From Myxococcales bacterium (lineage in GTDB: Bacteria; Myxococcota_A; Polyangia; Polyangiales; Polyangiaceae), in the NCBI GenBank assembly GCA_012514535.1, contig JAAZAA010000174.1, forward strand, positions 1 to 39,840: a stretch of DNA of 39,840 nucleotides, read 5' to 3'. The translations under genes and the position numbers were made by a program. Below the pieces are notes generated by a model. It saw only the letters and a list, made by a program, of their open reading frames with translations, made no database searches and was not told where the DNA came from. Positions 15,167-23,743 of the stretch are shown here, piece after piece. Within the stretch, counting starts at the first letter, position 1. Every line of letters starts with the position of its first letter.

Positions 15167-16240
15167 ATGATCCCCGTCGACAAACTCGAGTCGTTCACCC
15201 GCCGCATGGACGAGCTCGACCAGCTGCTGTGTGACCCGGACGTGCTCACCGATCCGCGCCGCATGAACGAGCTCAACCGCGAGCGCGCGCGCCTCGAGCC
15301 GGTGGTGGCCGCCTTCCGCCGTTGGAAATCCCTGGCGCGCCGCATCGCCGAAGATCGCGACGCCCTGAGCGATCCCGAGCTGGGCCCCCTCGTGCGCGAC
15401 GAGCTCCCAGGCCTGGAGGCGGAGCTCGAACAGCTCGAGCGCACCATCCACATCCTGCTCTTGCCCCGGGACCCCAACGACGAGCGCAACACGGTGATCG
15501 AGATCCGCGCGGGGACGGGCGGAGAAGAGGCGGCCCTGTTCGCCGCCGACCTCTTCCGCATGTACGCCCGCTACGCCGAGGACGTCGGTTGGCGCGTCGA
15601 GGTCCTCAGCCGGAGCGACGCCACCGCGGGAGGCTACAAGGAGATCATCGCCCTGATCACGGGCACGAACGTGTACTCGAAGCTCAAGTTCGAGAGCGGC
15701 GTCCACCGAGTGCAGCGGGTCCCCGCCACGGAGACCCAGGGTCGCGTGCACACCTCGACGGCCACGGTGGCGATCCTCCCCGAAGCGGACGACGTCGACG
15801 TCGAGCTCGACGAGAAGGAGCTCCGCTTCGACATCGCCGCCGCTGGCGGGCCCGGGGGTCAGGGCGTGAACACCACCAACAGCGCCGTGCAGGTCACCCA
15901 CCTGCCGACGGGGCTCATCGTCAAGTGCCAGGACGAGCGAAGCCAGCTCAAGAACAAGGCGCGCGCGCTGAAGATCCTGCGCAGCCGGCTGCTCGAGATC
16001 GAGCAGCAGAAGCAGGCGGACGCCATCCGCGACGAGCGCCGGACGATGGTCAAGGCGGGCGATCGCTCCGAGAAAATCCGCACCTACAATTTTCCGCAGA
16101 ACCGCCTCACGGATCACCGCGTCGGCCTCACCTTGTACCGCCTCGACGCGGTGATCGAAGGGGACCTCGGAGAGCTCATCGACGCGGTCGTCACCTGGCA
16201 CCAGGCCGCCCTCCTCGAACGATCGCAAAAAGACGGCTAG
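15167..16240 (+). CDS. prfA: Peptide chain release factor 1
   Basis: 357 residues, normal RF1 length. It recognises UAA and UAG and triggers release of the finished peptide. The codon-recognition tripeptide PAT is present in RVQRVPATETQGRVHTS, which separates RF1 from RF2 (SPF). The catalytic GGQ loop is present as GGPGGQGVNTTNSAVQ. The start ATG 15167 aligns with the expected N-terminus (VDKLESFTRRMDELDQLL). No clear Shine-Dalgarno precedes it. Interestingly, the usual bacterial partner prmC (hemK), which methylates the GGQ glutamine, is not beside it; instead a lineage-specific hypothetical follows directly. Confidence 0.97.
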   Translation: MIPVDKLESFTRRMDELDQLLCDPDVLTDPRRMNELNRERARLEPVVAAFRRWKSLARRIAEDRDALSDPELGPLVRDELPGLEAELEQLERTIHILLLPRDPNDERNTVIEIRAGTGGEEAALFAADLFRMYARYAEDVGWRVEVLSRSDATAGGYKEIIALITGTNVYSKLKFESGVHRVQRVPATETQGRVHTSTATVAILPEADDVDVELDEKELRFDIAAAGGPGGQGVNTTNSAVQVTHLPTGLIVKCQDERSQLKNKARALKILRSRLLEIEQQKQADAIRDERRTMVKAGDRSEKIRTYNFPQNRLTDHRVGLTLYRLDAVIEGDLGELIDAVVTWHQAALLERSQKDG

Positions 16241-16241
16241 A

Positions 16242-16682
16242 ATGGAGGCCGTGAGGGCATCCCCCGATCCAAACGCGTTGCTGTGTGCGCTGATCCTGGC
16301 GCCGGGCACCTACTCGCGGAACCGCTTCTTCGACCTGTTCGAGGCGTCGGCGGCCCGAGAGGTGCGGCGGCGTGCGCGGCGCGTGCGCAGCATCGTCGTT
16401 CAGCTGACCGATCCGTGGCCCCCCCGGGGAGGACGAGAGGGCGGGGAGCCACGAGCGCGCATCGTGACCGAGCGCGTGCTCGACGACGGGCGCGTCCAGC
16501 TCCACTACCGCGTGGACGATCTGAACCTCTCCCGCGTCGCCACCCTCGAGCCCCTCGAGGCCGCCGCCCTCCGCTACGCCCTGCACCGTGCGGGTCGCGG
16601 CGAGGTGCACCCCACGGATCGACGGCTCGTCGAGAACGCGCTGCAGCAGCTCTGCGCCGATCCGGTCGCAGCGTTCGCCTGA
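16242..16682 (+). CDS. Conserved-looking hypothetical protein coupled to prfA
   Basis: 146 residues. ATG 16242 starts one base after the prfA TAG, so translation is almost certainly coupled. The protein is basic in the first half (FFDLFEASAAREVRRRARRVRSIVVQL) and continues through a short beta segment (RVQLHYRVDDLNLSRVATLEPLEAAALRYALHR) to a helical end. No membrane segment, signal or metal motif is visible. It should be cytoplasmic. I recognise no family. Placement suggests, but does not show, a link to translation. It converges on the flavoprotein gene with only 22 bases between stop codons. Confidence 0.75.
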   Translation: MEAVRASPDPNALLCALILAPGTYSRNRFFDLFEASAAREVRRRARRVRSIVVQLTDPWPPRGGREGGEPRARIVTERVLDDGRVQLHYRVDDLNLSRVATLEPLEAAALRYALHRAGRGEVHPTDRRLVENALQQLCADPVAAFA

Positions 16683-16704
16683 GCCGGGACGCCGACCGCG
16701 ACGC

Positions 16705-18759
16705 TCACCAGCGCGCTCGAGCCGGGAGGGACGCGCGCCGCACCTCATCGAAGGCCGCGCGCTCGTCGGGGCTCGGGGCCGTGGCCATCGGGCGCACCCC
16801 CGGCGTGGGATCGACCTGCACCCCGCGCCGCGCCACGGCGAGCACGACGCGCTCCAGGTGCCCCAAGGCGCCCCCCGTCCCGGTGAAGCACGCCGCGGCG
16901 TCGGGTCCCTCCGCGCGCCGCGGCGCCGCCGACAGCTCGCAGCGCGCCCCCGACGCGAGGGTTCCACGCAGCCCCGCGATCGGACGCGCCACGGGATCGT
17001 CCCAGCGGCTCGGGAGCCCGGGGAGCCCTGCGGCCACCCAGTCGCGGAGTCGCAGCTCGCCGCTCCCCTCCGCTCCCAAGGTGAGCCCCTGCTTGAAGAG
17101 CAGGTTCTCCAGCTCGTCCAAGGTCAGGCCCGCGTCCACGTCGACCAGCTGTGATACCCGATCCACCTGGATCAGGGGGCGATCGTGCGGAGCCGCCTCG
17201 CCTCCCGGGAGGGGCGCGCGCCCCACGAGGGTGGCTGGCTCGCCGCGGAACCCGAGCGTGCCCGGGTTGAGCACTCCCTCCGGATCCCAGGCGCGGCCCA
17301 ACAGATCCCGCACCGCGCCGCTCCCCTGCTCCGCGAGGGTTCCTGCCTTGCTGCGCCCGACCCCATGGTGATGGCTCACGCAGGCGCCCGCGGACACCGC
17401 GGCGGAGAGGGCGTCCGCCCAGACGGAGTCGTAACGGAGCAGGGCGCGCTCCGGAGAGCGTCCGTGGCCCACGAAGGTGAAGTAGATCGCCGCGCCGTCC
17501 GGATAACAGTGGCTCACGTGGGCCATCAGCAGGACGCGGTCACCGATCGCGGCGCGCACCTCCCGGTAGACGTCGGCGAGCTTCGACCAGGGCGCGGCGA
17601 CCTCCATCGTGTCGCTGAAGGCCCCCGCACGGAAGACCTTCGACTGCCGGAAGCTCACGTCGTAGCGGTGCTCGTACCAGCTGCGCACGGGTCCCTCGCC
17701 CAGCGGCTCACCACCGAGCTCCTCACACCAGCGCGTCGCCAGCTGCGCCTGTCCCGCTGGATCGCTGACGTTCTCGAAGGAGAGCAGCAACCGCGAGCGC
17801 GCCCGCCCCTGCCGCTCCAGCAGTGAGACCAGGCGGGCGAGCTGTCCGGGTGCCTTGAGCACGCTCCGCAGGGCCAAGGCCTCGAGCGTGTCCAGGGACG
17901 GCAGCCACGATCCGCCGCGCGGCTCCGGCTCGCCGGGCAAGTCCTCACTGCCCTTCGAGGTGTGCAGCACGGAGTCCACCGCGTCATAGAGCCGCGCGAC
18001 CGCCGGCCGTAGCCCCCCCTGGTAGATCACCCGCAAGGCCTCTTGCCCGTCCTCGAAGGTCGGGAAGCTGAAGGCCACCATCGCGCGCTCCGCTGGCGCC
18101 GGGAACAAACGCAGCCCCACACGGGTGATGATCCCGAGGGTGCCCTCGCTGCCGACGAGCCAGGGCACGAGGTCGACGTCACCGCTCCGCGACCGCATCA
18201 CCAGGTGCCGCCCGGAGCCGAGCACGCACTCGAGCTCCGTCACCATGTCCTCGATCTTCCCGTAACGTCCGGAGCACTGACCGGCGCCGCGCGCCGCCGC
18301 CCAGCCACCGACCGTCGAGCACAGGATGCTCGAGGGAAAATGCCCCGCCGTCCGCCCCAGCTTCTCCAGGCGCTGCTCCAGATCCCACCCGAGGAGCCCC
18401 GCGCCCGCTCGCACCTCCGCGCCGTCCTCGGACACCTCGAAGCTGGTGAGTCGTTTGAGATCCACCACGACCGTGCGCGGATCGGGCCAGAACCCGCCGC
18501 ACACGCCGCTGCCCGCCCCGAGCGGAGCGAGCGCGAAGCCCTCCCTGCGGGCGAGCTCCACCAGCGCCGACACCTCCTCGACGTGCTCGGGCCACACCAC
18601 CGCCAAGGGGCGGCTCCCGGGATCGGGGAGCCCCGCGATCAACCCCCGCGGCCAACAGTCTCGCGCGGAGGCGTCGAGATCGGCGAGCCGCGTGCTCACT
18701 CGAGCCTCCCCGAACACCTCCCCGAGCTTGTCCGTCACGCTCCCGGGCACCTGCTTCAC
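16705..18759 (-). CDS. Alkyl-DHAP synthase-like FAD oxidase with extra C-terminal FAD-domain half
   Basis: 684 residues from GTG 18759; frames reaching 19017 cross the divergent lipoprotein gene. Residues 50-222 form the PCMH FAD-binding domain (PLGAGSGVCGG, GHFPSSILCSTVGGW, YGKIEDMV, GSEGTLGIITRVGLRL). Residues 225-505 form the cap and C-terminal oxidase region with CYPDGAAIYFTF and the triple histidine SHHHGVGRSK (463-465), both hallmarks of alkylglycerone-phosphate synthase. That enzyme swaps the acyl chain of acyl-DHAP for a fatty alcohol in ether-lipid synthesis, and ether lipids are known in myxobacteria. Normal homologues end near residue 510. Here about 170 more residues resemble the second half of a PCMH domain. 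A related FAD oxidase of other substrate range is possible. Confidence 0.82.
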   Translation of the reverse strand: MKQVPGSVTDKLGEVFGEARVSTRLADLDASARDCWPRGLIAGLPDPGSRPLAVVWPEHVEEVSALVELARREGFALAPLGAGSGVCGGFWPDPRTVVVDLKRLTSFEVSEDGAEVRAGAGLLGWDLEQRLEKLGRTAGHFPSSILCSTVGGWAAARGAGQCSGRYGKIEDMVTELECVLGSGRHLVMRSRSGDVDLVPWLVGSEGTLGIITRVGLRLFPAPAERAMVAFSFPTFEDGQEALRVIYQGGLRPAVARLYDAVDSVLHTSKGSEDLPGEPEPRGGSWLPSLDTLEALALRSVLKAPGQLARLVSLLERQGRARSRLLLSFENVSDPAGQAQLATRWCEELGGEPLGEGPVRSWYEHRYDVSFRQSKVFRAGAFSDTMEVAAPWSKLADVYREVRAAIGDRVLLMAHVSHCYPDGAAIYFTFVGHGRSPERALLRYDSVWADALSAAVSAGACVSHHHGVGRSKAGTLAEQGSGAVRDLLGRAWDPEGVLNPGTLGFRGEPATLVGRAPLPGGEAAPHDRPLIQVDRVSQLVDVDAGLTLDELENLLFKQGLTLGAEGSGELRLRDWVAAGLPGLPSRWDDPVARPIAGLRGTLASGARCELSAAPRRAEGPDAAACFTGTGGALGHLERVVLAVARRGVQVDPTPGVRPMATAPSPDERAAFDEVRRASLPARARW

Positions 18760-18783
18760 TCGGTCATTTGTACCCCGGGGCGC

Positions 18784-18803
18784 CCCGAACGTATACGCTC
18801 GGG
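18784..18803. promoter_or_regulatory. Palindrome in divergent promoter region, candidate operator
   Basis: CCCGAACGTATACGCTCGGG reads the same on both strands except at one mirrored pair. It lies in the 46-base gap between the divergent flavoprotein (start 18759) and lipoprotein (start 18806). Palindromes CCCCGGGG (18773-18780) and GGGGCGCCCC (18777-18786) abut it. A dimeric repressor site serving both genes is plausible; a hairpin over the lipoprotein ribosome site is the alternative. Confidence 0.45.
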
Positions 18804-18805
18804 CC

Positions 18806-19255
18806 ATGGGTTGCCCGTCCTCTGCCCCTGTCCAGGCCCGCGCCGCGAGGGTCGCCGACCTTTTCGTGCGACGCACTCGGCGGCTCGCTCCGGTCCCGTG
18901 GCTCGCTTCCCTGCTGTTGCTCGGCGGAGCGGGCTGCGGCGGCGCGGCGAGCGAGCAGCCCCCCCTCGGCGCCCCCGCGAGCGCCGCGGCGGATTCGTCC
19001 GAAGACGAAGAGCTCACGTCGGGCGCGACGCAGCGGGAGCCGGAGAGCCGCTGCAGTGACGGCTCCTGTTTCGAGTGCGGCTCCGGCCTCTGCCCGGCGG
19101 GGTTCTACTGCGACGAAGACGCCGTCGGCGGCGCGGCGTGCAGCTGGCTGCCGAGCTGCCCCCAGGAGCCGAGCTGTGCGTGCGTGACCCGCGCCCTCGG
19201 GGCGGGTTGTCGCTGCGAGGAACGCGCCGGTGGCCTCCACGTGAGCTGTTCGTGA
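18806..19255 (+). CDS. Small cysteine-rich lipoprotein
   Basis: 149 residues from ATG 18806. After a basic lead (RAARVADLFVRRTRRLAP) comes a hydrophobic segment and the lipobox-like GGAGC, giving Cys46 as the likely anchor. The lead is longer than usual, so an internal start is possible. An acidic Ser/Ala linker (ADSSEDEELTSG) joins a C-terminal domain of about 70 residues with 14 cysteines (CSDGSCFECGSGLCPAGFYCDE ... CPQEPSCACVTRALGAGCRCEER), a compact disulfide-rich fold like the other lipoprotein at 1414. It is divergent from the AGPS-like gene across a palindrome and may be co-regulated with it. Function unknown; outer surface expected. Confidence 0.75.
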   Translation: MGCPSSAPVQARAARVADLFVRRTRRLAPVPWLASLLLLGGAGCGGAASEQPPLGAPASAAADSSEDEELTSGATQREPESRCSDGSCFECGSGLCPAGFYCDEDAVGGAACSWLPSCPQEPSCACVTRALGAGCRCEERAGGLHVSCS

Positions 19256-19304
19256 GACGGGCGTCGCCGGTCGCTCCCGGAGAGCGCGCCGCGCTGTACC
19301 TTTG

Positions 19305-19320
19305 AAGCGCCGAGCGCTTT
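19305..19320 (+). terminator. Weak hairpin between convergent genes
   Basis: Arms AAGCGC (19305-19310) and GCGCTT (19314-19319) with loop CGA and a short T stretch. It lies between the lipoprotein stop (19255) and the methyltransferase stop (19366). The symmetric A/T ends would let it work in both directions, though it is short. Confidence 0.35.
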
Positions 19321-19365
19321 GCCCGTAACGCGCCCGGCGCGGAGCCGCGACGGCTCAGCGGGCGC

Positions 19366-21090
19366 TCACTTCTTCACGGGCTTCTGCGCGCGGACGATGA
19401 TGCGCGGGGACTGAGGCCCCATGAAGACGCCGGGGGTCGCCAGGTTGCCGCTGGCTTGGGTGACCCGAAACCCGACGTCGTGCAGCAGCTTGCCCAGCTC
19501 GTGCAGGCTGTACAGGCGGAGGGAGTAGGTCACCTCACGGCTCCGCCCGTCGTCGAGGATCAAGGAGCGCTTCACGCGCAGCCGACTCGTGATCCAATCG
19601 AGGGACACGTCATCCATGCAGATGCAGCCGTCCCCCTCGAACCACACGTGGTTCGGCGACTCGACCGCCGCGAAATCGCGGTTGAGCACGTCGAGCAACA
19701 GGACGCCGCCGGGGCGGAGCGCCTTGTACATGCGCTCCGCGACGTTCAGGTTCTTCTCTTCCTCGAAGTACCCGAAGCTCGTGTCCCAGCACAGGACGGC
19801 GTCGAACATCTCGTCGAACGCCATTTCCCGCGCGTCCCCTTGCAGGAAGTTGATCTTCAGCTGCTTCGCCTGGGCGTTCTCTGCGGCCAAGGCGAGCTGG
19901 AACACCGAGAGATCGTACCCGACCACCCCGTATCCCCGCGCCGCGAGCTCCACCGCCTGTTGCCCCTGCCCGCAGCACAGGTCGAGCACGACCGCCCCCG
20001 CCTCGAGGCCGAGGGACTGCTCGATGAAATCCACCTGGCGCTTGACCTGAGCGTCCGTGAGCGGGCGGTAGGCCCGCGCGAAGTCGTCGCCGAACAGGTG
20101 CTCCCACCAGGGTCGGCGGCGGGTCGCCGGGGGCTGCGGCACCTGGCTGCGCGCCTTGGGACGGGGCGGCAAGCTCTTGGCGGGCGCCTTCGGGGGCGGC
20201 GGCTTCGGCGTCTCGAGGGCGAGATCGGCGTCGTCGAGGGTCTCCACGTCGTCGTCCGTGACGACGTTCGGGGCGGTGCTCGCCGCGGTGCTCGGTTCGA
20301 CCGGGCTGGCCGGCGTCGCAGGCGGTGGGCCAGCCTCGACAGGGATTTCCACCGAGCTCGCCGCCGGGTTTTCGAGTGGGGCCACCGCTATGCCGCCAGC
20401 GGGGGTGGCCTCGTCGAAGAGCACCTCCTCCTCGAAGGTGATGGCCGGCTCGGCGCCGGGGAAGTCACCGCTGGGGGCGACGACCTCTTCGATCTCGAGG
20501 GACTCCTCGGGCACGGAGTCTGGCGCGACCTCCACGGCCACGTCGATCCCGTCGAGCCCGCGGCTCCCCTCGAGCGCCGCCGCGTGGAGGGCGGCGGTCA
20601 GCTCGTCGCCTTCGTCCTCCTCGACGATGTCGTCCTCGCGGATCTCCGGCTCGAAGGCGGGCGGGTCGTCGTCGTCACGACCGATCGCGATGACCCGCAT
20701 CGCGTGGATGGGGATGAGCACCGCCGACGTGTCGTCTTCGGGCTCCGGCGGCAAAGGACGGGGACCTCCGTGAGCTTCCCCTTCACCGCTCGCCGCGGCG
20801 TCCCCTCCGCGGGCGGCGGGTTTCGGTGACGTCGAGGGCGTCGGGCGCGGCGGGCGACTCGGCGACAGCACCGGGCGGAGCTCACCGCCGGGGGAGCTCC
20901 CCGGGCGGGGCGGAGGGCGACTCGAACGCTGCGCGAGGGGCTCTGCGGCAGGCGGGGACGAACGGCGCACGAACGACGCCACTTCCCCAGGGGCCGGCTC
21001 CGAGGGGAGCCGCTCACGGGGCGCGGAGGCTGCCGGGGCTGGCGCCTCCGCAGCCTCGAGCGGCTCCTTCTCTCCCTCGGCTTGGTTCAT
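19366..21090 (-). CDS. SAM-dependent methyltransferase with long disordered N-terminal region
   Basis: 574 residues. ATG 21090 overlaps the psd stop as ATGA, so the pair is translationally coupled. Residues 1-330 are low-complexity: Pro/Ser/Arg-rich to about 120, a short ordered-looking piece (SAVLIPIHAMRVIAIGRDDDD, 122-142), then very acidic (EEDEGDE, LEIEEVV, FEEEVLFDE) and Pro/Lys-rich. Residues 330-574 form a class I methyltransferase: motif I VVLDLCCGQGQQAVELA (367-383), acidic GYDLS (391-395), QGDAREM, and the post-motif LRPGGVLLLDVLN. The substrate is unknown. Its pairing with psd makes phosphatidylethanolamine N-methylation worth considering, but the domain is generic. The acidic extension may bind a protein partner. 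Confidence 0.85.
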   Translation of the reverse strand: MNQAEGEKEPLEAAEAPAPAASAPRERLPSEPAPGEVASFVRRSSPPAAEPLAQRSSRPPPRPGSSPGGELRPVLSPSRPPRPTPSTSPKPAARGGDAAASGEGEAHGGPRPLPPEPEDDTSAVLIPIHAMRVIAIGRDDDDPPAFEPEIREDDIVEEDEGDELTAALHAAALEGSRGLDGIDVAVEVAPDSVPEESLEIEEVVAPSGDFPGAEPAITFEEEVLFDEATPAGGIAVAPLENPAASSVEIPVEAGPPPATPASPVEPSTAASTAPNVVTDDDVETLDDADLALETPKPPPPKAPAKSLPPRPKARSQVPQPPATRRRPWWEHLFGDDFARAYRPLTDAQVKRQVDFIEQSLGLEAGAVVLDLCCGQGQQAVELAARGYGVVGYDLSVFQLALAAENAQAKQLKINFLQGDAREMAFDEMFDAVLCWDTSFGYFEEEKNLNVAERMYKALRPGGVLLLDVLNRDFAAVESPNHVWFEGDGCICMDDVSLDWITSRLRVKRSLILDDGRSREVTYSLRLYSLHELGKLLHDVGFRVTQASGNLATPGVFMGPQSPRIIVRAQKPVKK

Positions 21091-21911
21091 GGGGACTTCA
21101 GGAGTGATTGACCGTAACGCACCACTCCCGGCTCGCGGGACAACGTGACCCCTGGCTCGAGCAGCATCACGACCGTCGAGCCCAGATGGAAGATCCCGAT
21201 CTCGTCTCCGCGCTCGACCCGGTAGGGGCTCTCCAGGCGGGTCTCTCCGGGGGGCACCGCGGGTTGAGGGATCATCGAGACGCTGATTCTGCCAACGATG
21301 GTCGCACCCACCATGATGACGCTCACCCGGCCCATGTCCGGAGTGTCGATGCAGATGTTCACCCGGTTGTTCCGGGCGAACAGGCGGGGGATGTGACGCT
21401 CGCCGATGGAGTTGACGGGATACAGGTCACCGGGGATGCCCCGGATCAAAGAGATCTCCCCATCTACGGGGGAATGCACGCGATGGTAATCGCTCGGCGC
21501 GAGGTAGACGACGGCGAAGTGCCCGCCGCGATAGCGCGCCGCATCGCGCCCATCGCCCGCCAGCTCGCCCACGTCGTAGGCCTGGCCTTTGACGAAGATC
21601 CGAGCGCCCGGATCGATGGGGCCATGGCACGACAACCTGCCGTCCGAAGGGCTGACGATCGCGGCGTCGTCGATCGGACGGGCGCCCGGGCGAAGACGTC
21701 GGGTGAAGAACGCATCGAAGCTGACGTACGGGCCAGGTTCCGGCGCGGCCTCCTCCAGGTTGACGCGATAGGCAGCGCAGTAGGCGCGCTCCACGAGCCG
21801 AGACACCGCCCCCGGCAATGGCGCCTCACAGAGGTTACCTACGGCGCGACTGATCCGGACCCGGGGGAGGGCGCGGATGAGCTGTGCGGCAGCGAACGTC
21901 GTTACACTCAC
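21087..21911 (-). CDS. psd: Phosphatidylserine decarboxylase
   Basis: 274 residues, proenzyme length of the type I family. It decarboxylates phosphatidylserine to phosphatidylethanolamine at the inner membrane using a pyruvoyl group made by self-cleavage. The cleavage motif LGST is at 243-246 (FHLGSTVVML), so Ser245 becomes the pyruvoyl. Supporting motifs are FDAFFTRRLRPGARP, VSPSDGRL with the Asp of the self-cleavage triad, and YHRVHSPVDG with the His. ATG 21911 fits the expected start. No phosphatidylserine synthase is adjacent; the downstream coupled gene is a methyltransferase. The 224-base gap upstream holds a CCTGGG/CCCAGG hairpin (22020-22035). Confidence 0.95.
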   Translation of the reverse strand: MSVTTFAAAQLIRALPRVRISRAVGNLCEAPLPGAVSRLVERAYCAAYRVNLEEAAPEPGPYVSFDAFFTRRLRPGARPIDDAAIVSPSDGRLSCHGPIDPGARIFVKGQAYDVGELAGDGRDAARYRGGHFAVVYLAPSDYHRVHSPVDGEISLIRGIPGDLYPVNSIGERHIPRLFARNNRVNICIDTPDMGRVSVIMVGATIVGRISVSMIPQPAVPPGETRLESPYRVERGDEIGIFHLGSTVVMLLEPGVTLSREPGVVRYGQSLLKSP

Positions 21912-22019
21912 GCGGAAACCCTAGCAAATTACGTCGGTTCAGCATCGTAGGCATTTCGCGCGCAGTCGGTCAAATCGGGGAGCCCGTTGCACCGGACGAG
22001 CCGGGCCGCCCCGCACGCG

Positions 22020-22035
22020 CCTGGGCCAGCCCAGG
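22020..22035 (-). terminator. GC hairpin after the gluzincin gene
   Basis: CCTGGG (22020-22025) and CCCAGG (22030-22035) with a four-base loop, in the 224-base gap between the peptidase stop (22136) and psd start (21911). There is no T-run, so it is only a candidate end of the upstream transcript. Confidence 0.3.
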
Positions 22036-22135
22036 AGCCGGAACCCGACAGAGTGCCTACGAGCGCCCAGGGGGCAGCCGAGGCCGAACCTCGGGGGCGG
22101 GGTCAGGAGGCCGGGGGTAGAGGTGGGCGCGTCGC

Positions 22136-23743
22136 TCACTCGCTGCCGCGGGGGCGCAGCTGGCGGACATGCTCACACAGAGCGCGCCGGTCCGGATCCT
22201 CGGGCAGCGGGGGGGCCTGGCTCGGGCCCGGAAGGCGCAGGGGGTACCCTTCGCACGCCACGTCGACGGAGAGCGGGTCCACCGCGAGGGCGTGCTCCCA
22301 GAGCTGCTCGGCCGTCGGCGGAGGGACGCTCCCCTTCGACTCCGGGTCCGTGGGCTCGGGCCGCTCGTCCACCCATCGGGCACGCAGGGCGAGCCACCCT
22401 CCATGCACTGCGTCGATGTCCCGCAGGGTCCCCAACACCTCCGGTGCGTCTCCGCGCCCGGACAACCACGCCGCCTTCGCCCCCTCCCAGCGCAGGGGCG
22501 CGACCATGGGCGCCTGGGGCAGCTCGGGGTCGAGGATGGCGAGGGCCGCGCCGTGCTGGCCGGCGTTGCCGAGGAGCTCGCCGAGGCGCAGGAGCCGGGA
22601 GAGCTCCCGCGGCGACAGGGTGGGGCGTCCCTCGTGAGCGCCCGGTGCCAAGGCCTCGACCTCCTCGAAGGAAAGCCCCGCGTCGGGTTCGCGCTCGCCG
22701 AGGGTCGCGGCCAGGTGGTTCTGCCAGCGCAGCTTCCACTCTTCGAGCCCATAGCCGCTCACGCTCCGCATCGCCTGCTCGGCGTCCTTGGCCACCTTCA
22801 TGTCGGCCAGGAGCAGCGTGAGCGCCGCCGGACCATTCTGCTCGACCCAGTAGCCCATGAAGCTCGAGACCTCCGCGAAGGCGATGCTGGCCGCCTGCGG
22901 CGTCGGCAACATGGCGATGGACGCCCCCAGACGATCGATGCCCACCGCCGTACCGCGACGCAGGGCGTTCCAGGCCACCTCGCTCGGATCGGGCCTGCCG
23001 TCGAAGGGCCGCGGATCCCGCCAGCGCGTCTCCTCGCGCTTCGCGATCCCCTCTTGCAGCCACAGCGGCGCGCGATCCCGTGAGGCGCGGCTGAGCAACA
23101 GGTGTGTGATCTCGTGGGCGAGGGTGTCTTGCCAGGGATAGCCACGGGTCATCGCCCGCGGTGAGATCATGGTGATGCGTCCCCACCGTGCGACCGCCAC
23201 GGTGCCGGTCGTCTCCGCGGCTTGCAGGGGCAGACCGCTGACCGCCGCGAGGGAGAACAGATCGCGCACCAGATCGATCCGCATGGGCCGAGGCAGGTCC
23301 ACCCCGAGGTGCGCCTCGATGGCGTCACGAGCGCGCGCCCCCGAGCCCACGATCAGCGGTACCAGCACCCGGTCACGCTCGTCCTGCAGACGGATCCAGA
23401 TGCCGTGCTCCCGATCCTCGACGATGACGCCCCCCGCGGTGGCCCCCGCGCAGCGCCGCGCCAGATCGTAGAGGTGCGATCCGTCCTCGCGTTCCCGCAT
23501 CACGGGGGACGTGAGCAGCGCAGCGGCGCCGTCGCAGTCCGCTCGATAGATGGCCAGCAGCGCGCGCAGGTAGGTCGCATCCTGACCCCGCGCGCCCTCG
23601 AGGAGCTGCGCCGCCGCGGCGACGTCCAGCTCCTGGATCGCCTCGTGAGCGGCGCCGAGGTTCGAGCGCGCCACCGCGGTACCCGGCCAGGCGATGCCCA
23701 CCAGGGAGGCACACAGGGCGAGCAGTCCGATCCACCTCTTCAT
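22136..23743 (-). CDS. Secreted gluzincin-type zinc peptidase
   Basis: 535 residues. ATG 23743 overlaps the upstream stop as ATGA. A signal peptide is clear (MKRWIGLLALCASLVGIAWPGTAVA-R). Residues 27-100 are TPR-like. The catalytic region has HEITH at 210-214, with E231 in WLQEGIAKREE as the third zinc ligand, 17 residues after the last His; this HExxH ... E layout defines the MA clan. It is preceded by the beta-strand RITMISPRAM and followed by an aromatic SSFMGYWVEQNGP, as in periplasmic peptidases of the M1-like DUF2268/peptidase MA group. The C-terminal 180 residues are helical. It is probably a periplasmic endopeptidase; the target is unknown but may involve the coupled coiled-coil protein. 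Confidence 0.85.
   Translation of the reverse strand: MKRWIGLLALCASLVGIAWPGTAVARSNLGAAHEAIQELDVAAAAQLLEGARGQDATYLRALLAIYRADCDGAAALLTSPVMREREDGSHLYDLARRCAGATAGGVIVEDREHGIWIRLQDERDRVLVPLIVGSGARARDAIEAHLGVDLPRPMRIDLVRDLFSLAAVSGLPLQAAETTGTVAVARWGRITMISPRAMTRGYPWQDTLAHEITHLLLSRASRDRAPLWLQEGIAKREETRWRDPRPFDGRPDPSEVAWNALRRGTAVGIDRLGASIAMLPTPQAASIAFAEVSSFMGYWVEQNGPAALTLLLADMKVAKDAEQAMRSVSGYGLEEWKLRWQNHLAATLGEREPDAGLSFEEVEALAPGAHEGRPTLSPRELSRLLRLGELLGNAGQHGAALAILDPELPQAPMVAPLRWEGAKAAWLSGRGDAPEVLGTLRDIDAVHGGWLALRARWVDERPEPTDPESKGSVPPPTAEQLWEHALAVDPLSVDVACEGYPLRLPGPSQAPPLPEDPDRRALCEHVRQLRPRGSE

Noticed and set aside
18760-18805. tRNA-like or attachment-site palindromes
   Set aside because: Short symmetric sites only, no cloverleaf and no integrase in the window.
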